A DNA stretch of 64,000 nt from Taudactylus pleione (taxonomy: Eukaryota; Chordata; Amphibia; Anura; Myobatrachidae), in assembly GCA_031769625.1 (NCBI GenBank), contig JAUIMM010000088.1, forward strand, positions 5,843,501-5,907,500, in the 5' to 3' direction. The notes beneath the pieces are model-generated. The model did not search any database, was not told where the DNA came from, and saw only the letters and a program-made list of their open reading frames with translations. The first letter of the stretch is position 1; each line of letters starts with the position of its first letter. This document shows positions 1 through 10,218 of this stretch, in pieces. Both the position numbers and the translations under genes were made by a program.

Positions 1-840
1 TCCACAGAATGTGGAGAAGATGATGTTCATCAAAATTAATTATCAGCTCTTCCAGGGAGACCAGCCTCCAGAAGGTACAGAGGGACCTGTGGTGGTGGAT
101 TCAAGTGGGGACGAGTTAATACTTTGTGAGGATGAGGATGTACACACTGAAGAGGGTGAGGAATCGGTGGATGAGGAGGATGAGGATGACATCTTGCCTC
201 CGTAGAGCCAGTTTGTGCAGGGATACATTAATTGCCAGCTTGTTTTGTGGGGGCCCAAACGAACCAATCATTTCAGCCACAGTTGTGTGGCAGACCCTGG
301 CGCTGAAATGATTGATTTGTTAAAGTGTGCATGTCCTGTTTATACAACATAAGGGTGGGTGGGAGGGCCCAAGGACAATTCCATCTTGCACCTCTTTTTT
401 TTCTTTGCATTATGTACAGTTTGGGGCCTAGTTTTTCTAACTGCCATCCTGTCTGCCACTGCAGTGTCACTCCTAGATGGGTCACGTGTTTGTGCCGCCC
501 ACTCGTGTCGCTTAGCATAGTCATCCAGCTACCTCGGTGCAACCTTTTGGACATAAAAACACTATTGTGAGGTGTGAGGTGTTCAGAATAGACTGGAAAT
601 GAGTGGAAATTAAGGTTATTGAGGTTAATAATAGCATAGGAGCAGAAAAACCTACAAATTCTGTGATTTTAGCTGTTTTTATGCTTTTTTTCAAAAAAAT
701 ACAGATCCAAAACACAAAACCCAGAACCCAAAACACCGAAGGGTGGTTTTGGCAAAACCAATCCAGATCCAAAACACGAAGAAAGATCCAGATCCAAAAC
801 CAAAACACAAAACACGAAAAGTGGCCGGTGCACACCCCTA
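1..840 (+). mobile_element. hAT element, 3' end (5' part lies outside the window)
   Basis: This block is nearly identical to 9370-10210, the 3' part of the complete hAT element described below. It covers the transposase C-terminal tail, the 3' non-coding region and the terminal repeat ending CACACCCCTA at 840. The element is cut by the start of the window, so its left end and target duplication cannot be checked. The 8 bases after the end (841-848) are GTACGGAC. Confidence 0.85.
2..205 (+). pseudogene. hAT transposase, extreme C-terminus (partial)
   Basis: The frame reads PQNVEKMMFIKINYQLF and then an acidic tail rich in Asp and Glu, ending DDILPP and a stop. The same residues close the C-terminal dimerisation region of the related copy at 9250-9576, where they follow the hAT signature CPPSSVHSKRAFSAAGNLVS. 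Only the final 60 or so residues are in the window, and no catalytic residues are present. Whether the rest of the copy is intact cannot be judged. The acidic tail has no similarity I recognise and seems specific to this subfamily. Confidence 0.7.
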
Positions 841-848
841 GTACGGAC

Positions 849-1201
849 GCGCTTTGCGTGTGACAAAGAATCAGGCCCTTTATGAATTGGTCTACTAGAC
901 ATAGCTGCTACACTACCATGCATCCTCACAGCTTATCATCATTGGTTAATATTTTAATGACGGATGTGCTAAAATACAACCCTGAGCCACAAGTATATTG
1001 ATGAAACCTTGTACCAGAAATTCTATACGTTGCGCTTTCAGTGAGTTAATGAAGCCGGAGGGACTGTTTTCTAGTGCGTAAGATTTAGCTTTTATTGTTA
1101 GTAAACACAACCATTTGAATTAATGATGCATAATATTGTGTCCATGTGAAATATTTTTGCCACATTATTGTATTCACTACTAATATTGTTTTTTAACTGA
1201 T
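849..1201. other. No gene seen; AT-rich flank
   Basis: This is low-complexity-poor, AT-rich sequence with no convincing coding frame or terminal repeat. Confidence 0.5.
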
Positions 1202-1203
1202 TA

Positions 1204-1403
1204 AGGGGTCTATTTACTAAGCAGTGTTAGGAGACAGAGTGAAAAGTGATAAGAAAGTGATAAGGCGTCGGCCAATCAGCTCCCAACTGCCATCTTACAG
1301 GCTGTGTTTCAAAAATGACAGTTGGTAGCTGATTGGCTGGCACCTTATCACTTTCTTATCACTTTTCACTCTGTCTCCTAACACTGCTTAGTAAATAGAC
1401 CCC
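1204..1403. mobile_element. Hairpin MITE, TA target site (mariner-type ends)
   Basis: The two halves are almost perfect reverse complements around a short loop near 1300. The ends read AGGGGTCTATTTACTAAGC and its complement. A TA dinucleotide flanks both sides (1202-1203 and 1404-1405). There is no coding capacity. The TATTTACTAAG end motif recurs in elements at 19006, 34959, 35027, 36747 and 59146. A related hairpin at 50945 has only the shorter core ACTAAGC. This suggests a group of related non-autonomous elements. Confidence 0.85.
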
Positions 1404-1405
1404 TA

Positions 1406-2574
1406 TATTTTTAATATGAACTACTTATTTAACTGGCATCTTTTTGGTATATTTTATTATTATAGCCTTTAGCACTACCATTTCCCACTTTTACACTGTA
1501 TCTGCAGCCTTTTGGTGAGGAGAGAAAGCTGGGAATAAATACTTACAGTAGCTAATTTTCTTGTGAAAGTAAAGCACATTATATTTGCAGAAAACCATTT
1601 GTTTTGTCTTGATTTAAACTCAATAAGCCTCTTAAAAGAACAGTTATCATCTACCAATTAAGTCTTGCAAGTTTCCACCAAAGGAAAATGACAGCAGCAT
1701 TTTTGCATAAGCCTGTTCACATACTAATTATATTGGAGAGATATTACATTATTGTCTGAAAGTTCTTTAATAAAATATGTAAACTAACATTAGGAAATCA
1801 TATGCCACTGATTCAGGCTTGTTCAATAAGGCAACGGAAAAGGTAAGAATAGGAGCGGTTAGCACAATTCAGCAATAGGTGTAGGATCTGCATTAGTTTG
1901 ATCTGAGAATAATATTTACTTTGACCTAACGTTTTTGCTATGATATTTCCCAAAACTTATTTTTTAATTGCCCATAAACAAGAATATTATTCAAAGGTGT
2001 CAATATTACCCCTATGTCGGTGCTGTGGTTAGTGGCTGTTGACATAGAACCTGGATCTAACCAATGAAGACAGCACAGAAGCCACATTTTATCATGATAC
2101 TCCATAATAAGGCTAATTCAACAGTCAAATGGATTTGAAAACCACAACTCTAAATGTGTTTAAAGGTGGTAAATTTGTATGGAGGTATATTTGCCTGGTA
2201 TATAGCCCACTTGATCAATGTGTATTCTTGTAGTAATAACCTTGTACAGTGTTATAGCTAAGGTTTTGGGAAGTATTCTGGCATCAGTGCTTATGAAGGA
2301 TATTGATCAATAAGATTTGCATTCTTTTTGGTCTGCCTTTTTTAGGGAAGACATTAATACAGGTTTCTTATATCAATGGGAGATGTTCCTGTTCACCTGA
2401 TCCGACCAATCCAAGAAATATAGCAGCTACTACAGTTGCCAATATCTGCCTTAAATTGCACTAAAAGCTAGGGGTATTTGGCTTGGAATAATTGGTGATA
2501 ATTTCTAGTGAGATTAACACCTAACTATCTAATATGTCATTGATGCCATTGGAATGGATAAGTACACTCCAATA
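1406..2574. other. No gene seen; probably single-copy intergenic sequence
   Basis: About 1.2 kb of AT-rich sequence with only short, chance open frames on both strands. No repeat boundaries were recognised. Confidence 0.5.
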
Positions 2575-2576
2575 CA

Positions 2577-4195
2577 CAGTGCATCCGGAAAGGATTCACA
2601 GCGTTTCACTTTTTCCACAATTTGTTATATTACAGCCTTATTCCAAAATGGAATAAATAAATTTTTGTCCTCAAAATTCTACACACAATACCCCATAATG
2701 ACAACGTGTAAAAAGTTTTTTTGAGATTTTTGCAAATTTAATTAAAAATAAAAACAAAGAAATCACATGTACATAATTATTCACAGCCTTTACTCAATAC
2801 TTTGTTGATGCACTTTTGGCAGCAATTACAGCCTCAAGTCTTTTTGAACATGATGTCACAAGCTTGGCACACCTATCTTTGGGCAGTTTCGCCCATTCCT
2901 CTTTGCAGCACCTCTCAAGCTCCATCAGGTTGGATAGGAAGCGTCGGTGTAAAATCTTTTTCAGATCTCTCCAGAGATGTTCTATCGGATTCAAGTCTAG
3001 ACTCTGGCTGGGTCACTCAAGGACATTCACAAGTTGTCCTGAAGCCACTCCTTTGATATCTTGGCTGTGTGTTTAGGGTTGTTGTCCTGCTGAAAGATGA
3101 ACCATCGCCCCAGTCTGAGGTCAAGAGCGCTCTGGAGCAGGTTTTCATCCTGGATGTCTCTGTACATTGCTGCATTCATCTATCCCTCTATCCTGACTAG
3201 TTTCCCAGTTCCTGCTGCTGAAAAACGTCCCCACAACATGATGCTGTCACCCATGCTTCACTGTAGGGATGGTATTGGCCTGGTGATGAGCGGTGCCTGG
3301 TTTCCTCCAAACATAATACCTGGCATTGACGCCAAAGAGTTAAATTTTTGTCTCATCAGACCAGATAATTTTGTTTCTCATGGTCTAAGAGCCCTTCAAG
3401 TGCATTTTGGCAAACTCCAGGTGGGCTGCCATGTGCATTTTACTAAGGAGTGGCTTCCGTCTGGCCACTCTACCATACAGGCCTGATTAGTGGATTGCTG
3501 CTGAGATGGTTGTCCTTCTGGAAGGTTCTTCTCTCTCCACAGAGGAATGCTGTAGCTCTGACCACTGGGTTCTTGGTCACCTCCCTTACTAGGGCCCTTC
3601 TCCCATGATCGCTTAGTTTAGACAGCAAGCCAACTCTAGGAAGACTCCTGGTGGTTCCGAACTTCTTCCATTTACAGATGATGGAGGCCACTGTGCTCAT
3701 TGGGACCTTCAAAGCAGCAGATATTTTTCTGTACCCTTCCCCAGATTTGTGCCTCGAAACAATCCTGTCTTGGAGGTCTACAGACAATTCCTTGGACATC
3801 ATGCTTGGTTTGTGCTCTAACATGCACTGTCAAGTGTGGGACCTTATATAGACAAGTGTATGCCTTTCAAAATCATGTCCAAACAACTGAATTTACCACA
3901 GGTAGACTCAGGTGTAGGAACATCTCAAGGATGATCAGTGGAAACAGGATGCACCTCAGCTCAATTTTGAGCTTCATGGCAAAGACTGTGAATACTTATG
4001 TACATGTGATTTCTTAGGTTTTTTTTTTTACTAAATATGCAAAAATCTCAAAGAAAAACTTTTTATGTTGTCATTTTGAGGTATTGTGTGTAGAATTTTG
4101 AGGACAAATATTAATTTATTCCATTTTGGAATAAGGCTGTACCATAACAAAATGTGGAAAAAGTGAAGCACTCTGAATACTTTCCGGATGCACTG
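2577..4195 (-). mobile_element. Tc1-like transposon (defective)
   Basis: The ends are inverted repeats starting CAGTGCATCCGGAAAG. The subterminal sequences also mirror each other (CACTTTTTCCACA, CCAAAATGGAATAA, CACACAATACC). A TA follows the right end (4196-4197). On the left the flanking dinucleotide is CA, with a TA two bases further out, so the duplication seems to have mutated by one base. The length of about 1.62 kb is normal for a Tc1 element. The single gene runs on the minus strand. Confidence 0.93.
2794..3823 (-). pseudogene. Tc1-like transposase, broken
   Basis: The reading frame begins at 3823. Its N-terminal half (3823-3470) carries the paired-type helix-turn-helix region with the Tc1 hallmarks KELSVDLQDRIVSRHKSGEG, KISAALKVP and STVASIICKWKKFGTTR. 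The C-terminal part (2994-2794) carries LDLNPIEHLWRDLKK, which includes the third acidic position of the catalytic DDE triad, and ends EAVIAAKSASTKY. The total of about 343 codons is the usual family length. The middle (about 3000-3470) is in shifted frames. Directly before the DLNPIEH block a TGA stands where the family has a Trp codon, so the gene cannot make transposase. Tc1 transposases act in the nucleus by cut-and-paste at TA sites. Confidence 0.93.
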
Positions 4196-4289
4196 TATGT
4201 TTAAGGTCTCCTGGAATATAAAAGTACAGAACCTCCATATTTTGTGTATTGACTTTGTAACCTGAGTGTCCACCATATTCTTCAATCTC

Positions 4290-4960
4290 TTTAAATAGAT
4301 GAAGGAGTGAAGAAATCGGATCAGAAACTAGTCAAGAGAACATCATCTGCATATAACGCAATTTTATGTTCAACATCATTTACTCCAATACCCTTGATAT
4401 TGGAATTAGACTGGATTTTAGCTGCCAGAGGCTTAATTACTAGTGCAAAAATCAAAGGAGACAAGGGGCAACCATTGGAAATGTTAAAAACAGACGAGGC
4501 GACTCCATTGGCCGACACCGAAGCTTTAGGAATGGTATAAAGTGCAGCAATACTCTCCCTCCAAAGCCCATCGATCTGAGGACTCCAAACATAAACGGCC
4601 AGGAGATGCGGTCAAATGCTTTTTCCGCATCTAATCCTAGAACCATAGCTGGAAGCTTTTGACCATGTATGGAGTTGATCAGATCAATGGCCCATCAGAT
4701 GCCTGGCAACCAGATATAAACCTCACCTGTTCCGGGTGAACCAGAGAAGGCAAGAGAGGGCTCAAAGTATTTGCTAAAATTTTTCTGTACATTTTATGTA
4801 TACATTTAATAAAGGTCTATAGTTGGTACAGAGTTCCGGGTCTCATCCTAGTTTAGGATTAACCACAATGTTAGCCAAAGAAGCCGCCACGTAAAAAAAG
4901 GTCCCATCAAGAGGTCTATTAAAAAAACTTTTAGGAAGAGAGTTCTGCAAATATTCTTTC
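4290..4960 (-). pseudogene. L1/Tx1-type LINE reverse transcriptase remnant
   Basis: On the minus strand, split over several frames, the order of reverse-transcriptase motifs is preserved. From high to low coordinates one sees a piece like CTNYRPL (about 4830), a piece resembling GRQASDG (about 4690), LDAEKAFDRISW (about 4630), NGCPLSPLIFALVIKPLA (about 4470) and ALYADDVLLTSF (about 4330). These correspond to RT motifs in the normal order, with the YADD catalytic box intact. No endonuclease part or 3' tail was found, so this is an internal fragment. Stops and shifts interrupt it throughout. The assignment to the L1/Tx1 group rests on the wording of these motifs and is less certain than the RT call. 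Confidence 0.8.
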
Positions 4961-5018
4961 ATAGGCTCCTGAGTCACACAGCTCCCAGTATTTTAACCAC
5001 TTGCTATCAGTATCCAGA

Positions 5019-5310
5019 TGGTAGGTTCACAGTTAAAAGGTAGACAGTCAATAGGTCTACACCTGAAGGTTGACAGTCAATAGGTCGACAGGGACATTCG
5101 GTCAACAGGGCCATTAGGTCGACAGGTATTTGGTCTAACAGTGAGTTAGGTAGACAGGGTTAGAATGTCAACATTCAAATGGTCGACACAAAAAATTAAA
5201 TGCATGTTTTTTATTATTTTTTGGGTTAGGTTTAGGATAAAATAAAATAAAAATAATGTGTCTACCTTTCTTTGTGTCGACCATTTGAATGTCGACCTTT
5301 TAACCCTGTT
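5019..5310. mobile_element. Palindromic MITE with GTCGAC-rich ends
   Basis: The outer part contains several short copies of AGGTCGACAGT-like words. The inner part (about 5157-5308) is an inverted repeat: GAATGTCAACATTCAAATGG pairs with a block ending GACATTCAAATGG read on the other strand, around an AT-rich loop. There is no coding capacity. Confidence 0.65.
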
Positions 5311-6436
5311 TAACCATTTCTGACAGCAGAAGCATACCTCTTAGGTTTCTATGGTTCAGAGTTGGGATATTCCAGATAACAAGGGTGAGTCACCCCTATT
5401 TTCTAGAAGTGCAGAGCCAGAGTCTGCATCTTCTGATGTAGGCTTCCTGGTCACAGCAACGGAGCTGTGCCGGGTTATCTGAGTAACATCAGGGTTACTG
5501 AAATGGCCAATAGTCTTGCAGATGATCTGATGCTGCATCTTAGGACATAGCGCTCAGATCTGCAATGCTAGAAGGAGGCATCTTTTCTCCTCAGACGACT
5601 CCTGTTGCATTAGCATATTTTCACATTGCTGCTGCATCCATACATACAGTAGTGATGTGAACTGCATTCATCTCTAAATCAGGCCACTAGTCCAGTACAC
5701 ATTGATTCACTTCAGCTTCTCCAACGCTCTCTCACTCATGTAACTTACTATGGGAGTGCAAAATTACAGAAATAACCTCCCCATATGCTAGAGTAAAATG
5801 GCAGATGAGACCTAGGGGGGAGCAGTTTATAGGTGATCCAATACTGTACATGCCATTTCCGTGAAAACTATGCTTTGCCTCATTTTCAGATGCAGGTTTA
5901 GCAGGAGGAGTGGAGTCCTGTCTCTGTTCCACCCTTGTTCCCCAAAACTCTGTTTCGTTAGATCCTTCTGACTCCTAACAACTCACCTCTACTATAAATG
6001 CTCAGTCTCAACCTCTTTAAATCAAAATAATAATTTTACTCCACAAATTAAAAACTATATATATTTTGGCACAGGTTGCAAATATAGAAAATATTGTTTT
6101 AGAATAGAAGTGCCCAATTCCTAACATCATCTAATGCAATTGCCTACATTGTGCACATTGGTGGAACAGTCAGCACAACGCGCAGCAACTGATCATCACT
6201 AAAGAGGAATTTGCACTGTGCTGTTGAAATTTTACACATCCTAAATGACTTCCTAAGTGTTCAAATCAACATATCTCAGGATTTTCCAGGGAAAGTAAGC
6301 AATTGCTAAACAAAGTTTGTATTTGCAATATCACAACTTAAGAAAGTCCCTTCTTGTTACAGAATATGTATTTCTCCAAAGAAAATAAACAAGACAATGG
6401 AAGATGAGCTGGAGGGAAATATGATTGAGCCCGGTG
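5311..6436. other. No gene seen
   Basis: Mixed sequence with scattered short open frames and no recognisable protein or terminal repeats. Confidence 0.5.
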
Positions 6437-6444
6437 AGGATATT

Positions 6445-6825
6445 CAGGGGCGCCGAGAGGGGGGGGGGGCGGTTTCAGATCACCCAGGCCCGGGCTTCCT
6501 GAGGGTCCCGGCGGGGGCCCGGGTCCAGCCCCCCCCCCCTCCCTCACAGCAGCCCAGCACACAGAGTGTGCTGAGCTGCAGTGGGAGACTGCTCGTGGCT
6601 GCTGAACAGCCACAGTAGTCTCCTATGCCTGTGGGGGGAGCAATCATCCTGATCATGCCCCCCCTGGCTTTGAGCCGGACTGAGGGGGCTCAGAGCGCGC
6701 CCCGTCCCCAGCGCGAAGTGCTGCAGATTTTATTTCCTTTTTTCGGGAAGGGGGCATGGCCAAGCCTCCCGCGATTAGGCCACGTCCCCTGTTACCCGGG
6801 CCTGCCGCGGCTCTTGGTGGGCCTG
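6445..6825. mobile_element. GC-rich hAT-type MITE, copy 1
   Basis: This 381-bp GC-rich unit starts CAGGGGCGCC and ends GGGCCTG. It is flanked by AGGATATT (6437-6444) and AGGTTATT (6826-6833), a 7-of-8 match that fits an 8-bp hAT duplication. It aligns over its whole length with 62926-63327. No transposase is encoded. The short frames inside it are chance frames. Confidence 0.75.
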
Positions 6826-6833
6826 AGGTTATT

Positions 6834-7399
6834 AACTACTTTCTTTATTATTTATTTAAGTCTAGAACATCTGGCATGATAGATATGTGATAGCAATCAC
6901 TAAGAGACAAAAGCAAGCAGGGTTCCCATACACTTAGGGCATGCTTGGCAACTTTAACAAAAGTACTGAATTTGTGGAGGGCTGTACCGGCCACCGGTCA
7001 AAGTTGGCTAGTCTCCTGGTGCCCACCCACCTCCTGAGTGAAGTAGGTGGACGCGGTTGAATGACACAATTCACAGTACAAAACCATGAATCACAGTTTT
7101 GAATAGTTGGGGTTGGGGTCACATTGACATGTAGCCCCGCCCTCACAGTAAAATGCTGCAGAAAGCAGCTTTAAAAAGTGGGGGACAGGACCACAATGAC
7201 AAGAATGTAGAACCACCTCCCGCCAATCGGATAGGGATGTCCCCCCCTCCGAAACACTCCCGGAGGAGTTTTTTTGAAAGTCGTTAAGTATATCTTAGGC
7301 TCTTGTATAACCCACCAGGGATAAGAAAGGAGAGCCAGGACACCAGGAAATCACCCATAGGTCACAGGGTTTAGGAAGATAGACATCACCAACAAGCAT
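6834..7399. other. No gene seen
   Basis: No coding frame or repeat boundary is supported in this 0.57 kb. Confidence 0.5.
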
Positions 7400-7849
7400 G
7401 TTCATACTAGGGGTGAGCGGGATCGGATTTCTGAAATCCAAACCCCCCCGAGCCCCCCCGATCCGAGGCTGATCCGAGTCAGGCTCGTCTTTTCCCGCCT
7501 GACTCGGATCTGAAATTGAGGCAAAAGTCATCATCCCGCCTTCCGGGTCTCGCGGGTTTTGGATCCTATATAAGGTACCCGCGTCGGCGCCATTTTCTCA
7601 CTCGGCTGTGGACAGTGAAGAGGGAGGGTGGGTGTTAGGGCTGGCTGGGCTGTGTAGTGTAGTGTAGTGTAGTGTTGTGCTGTGCTGCGCTGTGCTGCTG
7701 TTGTCCATAGGGGCTGTTTCCACTCCTCCAAAGTCCATAGGGGCTGGCTGGACTATGTTGTGCAGTCAGTTGTCCATAGGGGCTGTGTCCACTCCAAAGT
7801 CCTGTGCAGTGTCCCAGTCCTAAAGGGGTGCTGTAGTGTTGTCCAGGGG

Positions 7850-8400
7850 GTGCTCTGTCCCTCAGGGGTGCTCCCCCCAAGTGCAAAAAAAAAAATGTTT
7901 CTGTGTTTGTGAATTGTGTGCACAGTAGCCGCACGTGCATAAACAAAGTAGTGCCAAGCATGCGCCTGTGTCATAAGTAAAGGGCCGTCTGGCTTGACCG
8001 TTAAAGGGTGCTGTAACCCCTAAAGTGCACTCCAAACAAAATAAAAAATATTTTCTGTGTTTGTGAATTGTGTGCACTGTGGCTGCACGTGCATCAACAA
8101 AGGAGCAGCGCCAAGCGTACGCCTGTGTCCCATTAGTAAAGGGCCGGCTGGCTTGCCTGTTAAAGGGTGCTGTAACCCCCAAAGTACACTCCAAACTAAA
8201 TAAAAAAATATTTTCTGTGTTTGTGAATTGTGTCCACTGTGGCTGCACGTGCATCAACAAAGGAGCAGCGCCAAGTGTACGCCTGTGTCCCATAAGTAAA
8301 GAGCCAGCTGGCTCATTTCTTAAAGGGTGGTGTAACCCACAAAGTGCACTACTCTCCAGCAAAAAGAAAAAAATATTTTCTGTGTTTGTGTGCGCCTTAG
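7850..8400 (+). repeat. Tandem repeats of about 160 bp in the 5' part of the hAT
   Basis: Three units share the words TTAAAGGGTG (8001, 8160, 8320), AGTGCACTCC, TATTTTCTGTGTTTGTG and GCACGTGCATCAACAAAG. They are non-coding. They are related in sequence to the second array at 8757-9170, so both probably arose from one ancestral subterminal unit. Confidence 0.85.
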
Positions 8401-8565
8401 CCGCACGTATATACCAATATAACATAAATGGAGGACCAAACTTTCTCCGATAAAAATAAAATAGGGAAAGATCAAGAACCATTTCCTCCTAGTGCTGTTG
8501 CTGCTGCTGGGAGTTGTTCATCATCCTAGAGAGGAAGTAGGAACACCACTACTTTTACTAAACAA

Positions 8566-8760
8566 TTGACCCTCCAACAGTCCCTAGCGAGGAGGATGAA
8601 GTACGACAGCAGTCATCCTGAAGCAAAACGTATAACTGAGGCCTTGACTGCTATGTTGGTGCATCCGGTATCCGCCATTAGTGTAGTGGGATTTAGACAA
8701 TTGATGAAGGTAGTGTGTCCCCGGTTCCAAATCCTGTCTACATTCCACCTGCATCCCAAA
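8566..8760 (+). pseudogene. hAT transposase, N-terminal piece
   Basis: The frame reads MKYDSSHPEAKRITEALTAM and then VVGFRQLMKVVCPRF. The order 'EALTAM…VVGFRQLM…CPRF' corresponds to the start of the core in hAT transposases, where 'xxMI…VEDVGFxxLL…PRY' is common. It ends where the second tandem array begins. The BED zinc finger expected upstream is not visible, and the central RNase-H-like catalytic part is missing. It is a remnant with no expected activity. Confidence 0.65.
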
Positions 8761-9170
8761 GGGTGGTGTAACCCTCAAAGTGCGCTCCACAAACAATAAA
8801 GAAATTCTTATTTTTTTTTCTGTCTTTGTGAAATGTGTGGGCTGCAGCCACACCTGCATCCTTAAAGCAGCAGCGACAAGCGTGCATCTGTCTGTTAAAG
8901 GGTGGTGTAACCCTCAAAGTGCGCTCCACAAACAATAAAAAAATTATTATTTTTTCTGTCTTTGTGAATTGTGTGGGCTGTAGCCGCACCTGCATCCTCA
9001 AAGCAGCAGCAACAAGCGTGCATCTGTCTGTTAAAGGGTGGTGTAACCCTCAAGGTGCGCTCCACAAACAATAAAAAAATTATTATTTTTTTTTCTGTCT
9101 TTGTGAATTGTGTGGGCTGTAGCCGCACCTGCATCCTCAAAGCAGCAGTGACAAGCGTGCGTCTGTCTGT
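8757..9170 (+). repeat. Tandem repeats of 136-139 bp inside the hAT
   Basis: Three consecutive units start at TAAAGGGTGGTG (8896 and 9032 for the second and third). They share GTGTAACCCTCAA, GCGCTCCACAAACAATAA and TGCATCCTCAAAGCAGCAG. The array occupies the place where the middle of the transposase gene should be. Confidence 0.88.
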
Positions 9171-9249
9171 TAAAGGATTACATCGGTGACAGCATCCAAG
9201 TAGGCATGTCAGACAGTCCGTACATGTACTGGCAGGAAAAAGAGGCAAT

Positions 9250-9576
9250 TTGTGGCCCCTGTACAAACTGGCTCTATTTTACCTGAGTTGCCCCCCCTCC
9301 AGTGTGCACTCCAAAAGAGCGTTTAGTGCAGCCGGGAACCTTGTCAGCAAAAGGCGTAGGAGGTTGCTTCCACAAAATGTGGAGAAGATGATGTTCATAA
9401 AAATGAATTATCAACTCTTCCAGGGAGACCAGCCTCCAGAACGTACAGAGGGACCTGTGGTGGTGGATTCCAGTGGGGATGAATTAATACTCTGTGAGGA
9501 TGAGGATGTACACAACACTGAAGAGGTTGAGGAATCGGTGAATGAGGAGGATGAGGATGACATCTTGCCTCCGTAG
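9250..9576 (+). pseudogene. hAT transposase, C-terminal dimerisation piece
   Basis: The frame contains ALFYLSCPPSSVHSKRAFS followed by AAGNLVSKRRRRLLPQNVEK, the conserved hAT C-terminal dimerisation motif (usually P.SS..SERxFSxAG…KR..L.P.N.E). It ends in the same acidic tail and DDILPP as the copy at 2-205. The piece is about 108 codons with no internal stop, but it lacks the rest of the protein. Transposases of this type act in the nucleus and give 8-bp duplications, in agreement with the element around it. Confidence 0.88.
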
Positions 9577-10218
9577 AGCCAGTTTGTGCAGGGCCAGATT
9601 AATTGCCAGCTTGTTTTGTGGGGGCCCAAACGAACCAATCATTTCAGCCACAGTCGTGTGGCAGACCCTGGCGCTGAAATGATTGGTTTGTTAAAGTGTG
9701 CATGTCCTGTTTATACAACATAAGGGTGGGTGGGAGGGCCCAAGGACAATTCCATCTTGCACCTCTTTTTTTTCTTTGCATTATGTACTGTTTGGGGCCT
9801 AGTTTTTCAAACTGCCATCCTGTCTGCCACTGCAGTGTCACTCCTAGATGGGCCACTTGTTTGTGCCGCCCACTCGTGTCGCTTAGCATAGTCATCCATC
9901 TACCTCGGTGCAACCTTTTGGACATAAAAACACTATTGTGAGGTGTGAGGTGTTCAGAATAGACTGGAAATGAGTTGAAATTAAGGTTTTTGAGGTTAAT
10001 AATAGCATAGGAGCAGAAAAATCCACACATTCTGTGATTTAAGCTGTTTTTATGCTTTTTTAAAAAAAATACAGATCCAAAACACAAAACCCAGAACCCA
10101 AAACACCGAAGGGTGGTTTTGGCAAAACCAATCCAGATCCAAAACACGAAGAAAGATCCAGATCCAAAACAAAAACACAAAACACGAAAAGTGGCCGGTG
10201 CACACCCCTAGTTCATAC

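Larger units (their letters stand above)
7408..10210 (+). mobile_element. hAT element, complete ends, internally rearranged
   Basis: The element begins TAGGGGTGAGCGG and ends CACACCCCTA. Both sides carry the identical 8-bp duplication GTTCATAC (7400-7407 and 10211-10218), the hallmark of hAT transposition. It holds a short N-terminal and a short C-terminal transposase piece, with tandem repeats where the central catalytic region should be, so it is non-autonomous. Its 3' part matches 1-840 and, inverted, 30730-31430. The identical duplication suggests fairly recent movement using transposase supplied in trans. Confidence 0.95.

Noticed and set aside
3097..3486. A 129-codon plus-strand frame
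   Set aside because: It is the antisense shadow of the Tc1 transposase middle region.
7682..8482. Frames of 76-206 codons on both strands around the first hAT array
   Set aside because: They repeat with the 160-bp tandem units and resemble no protein.
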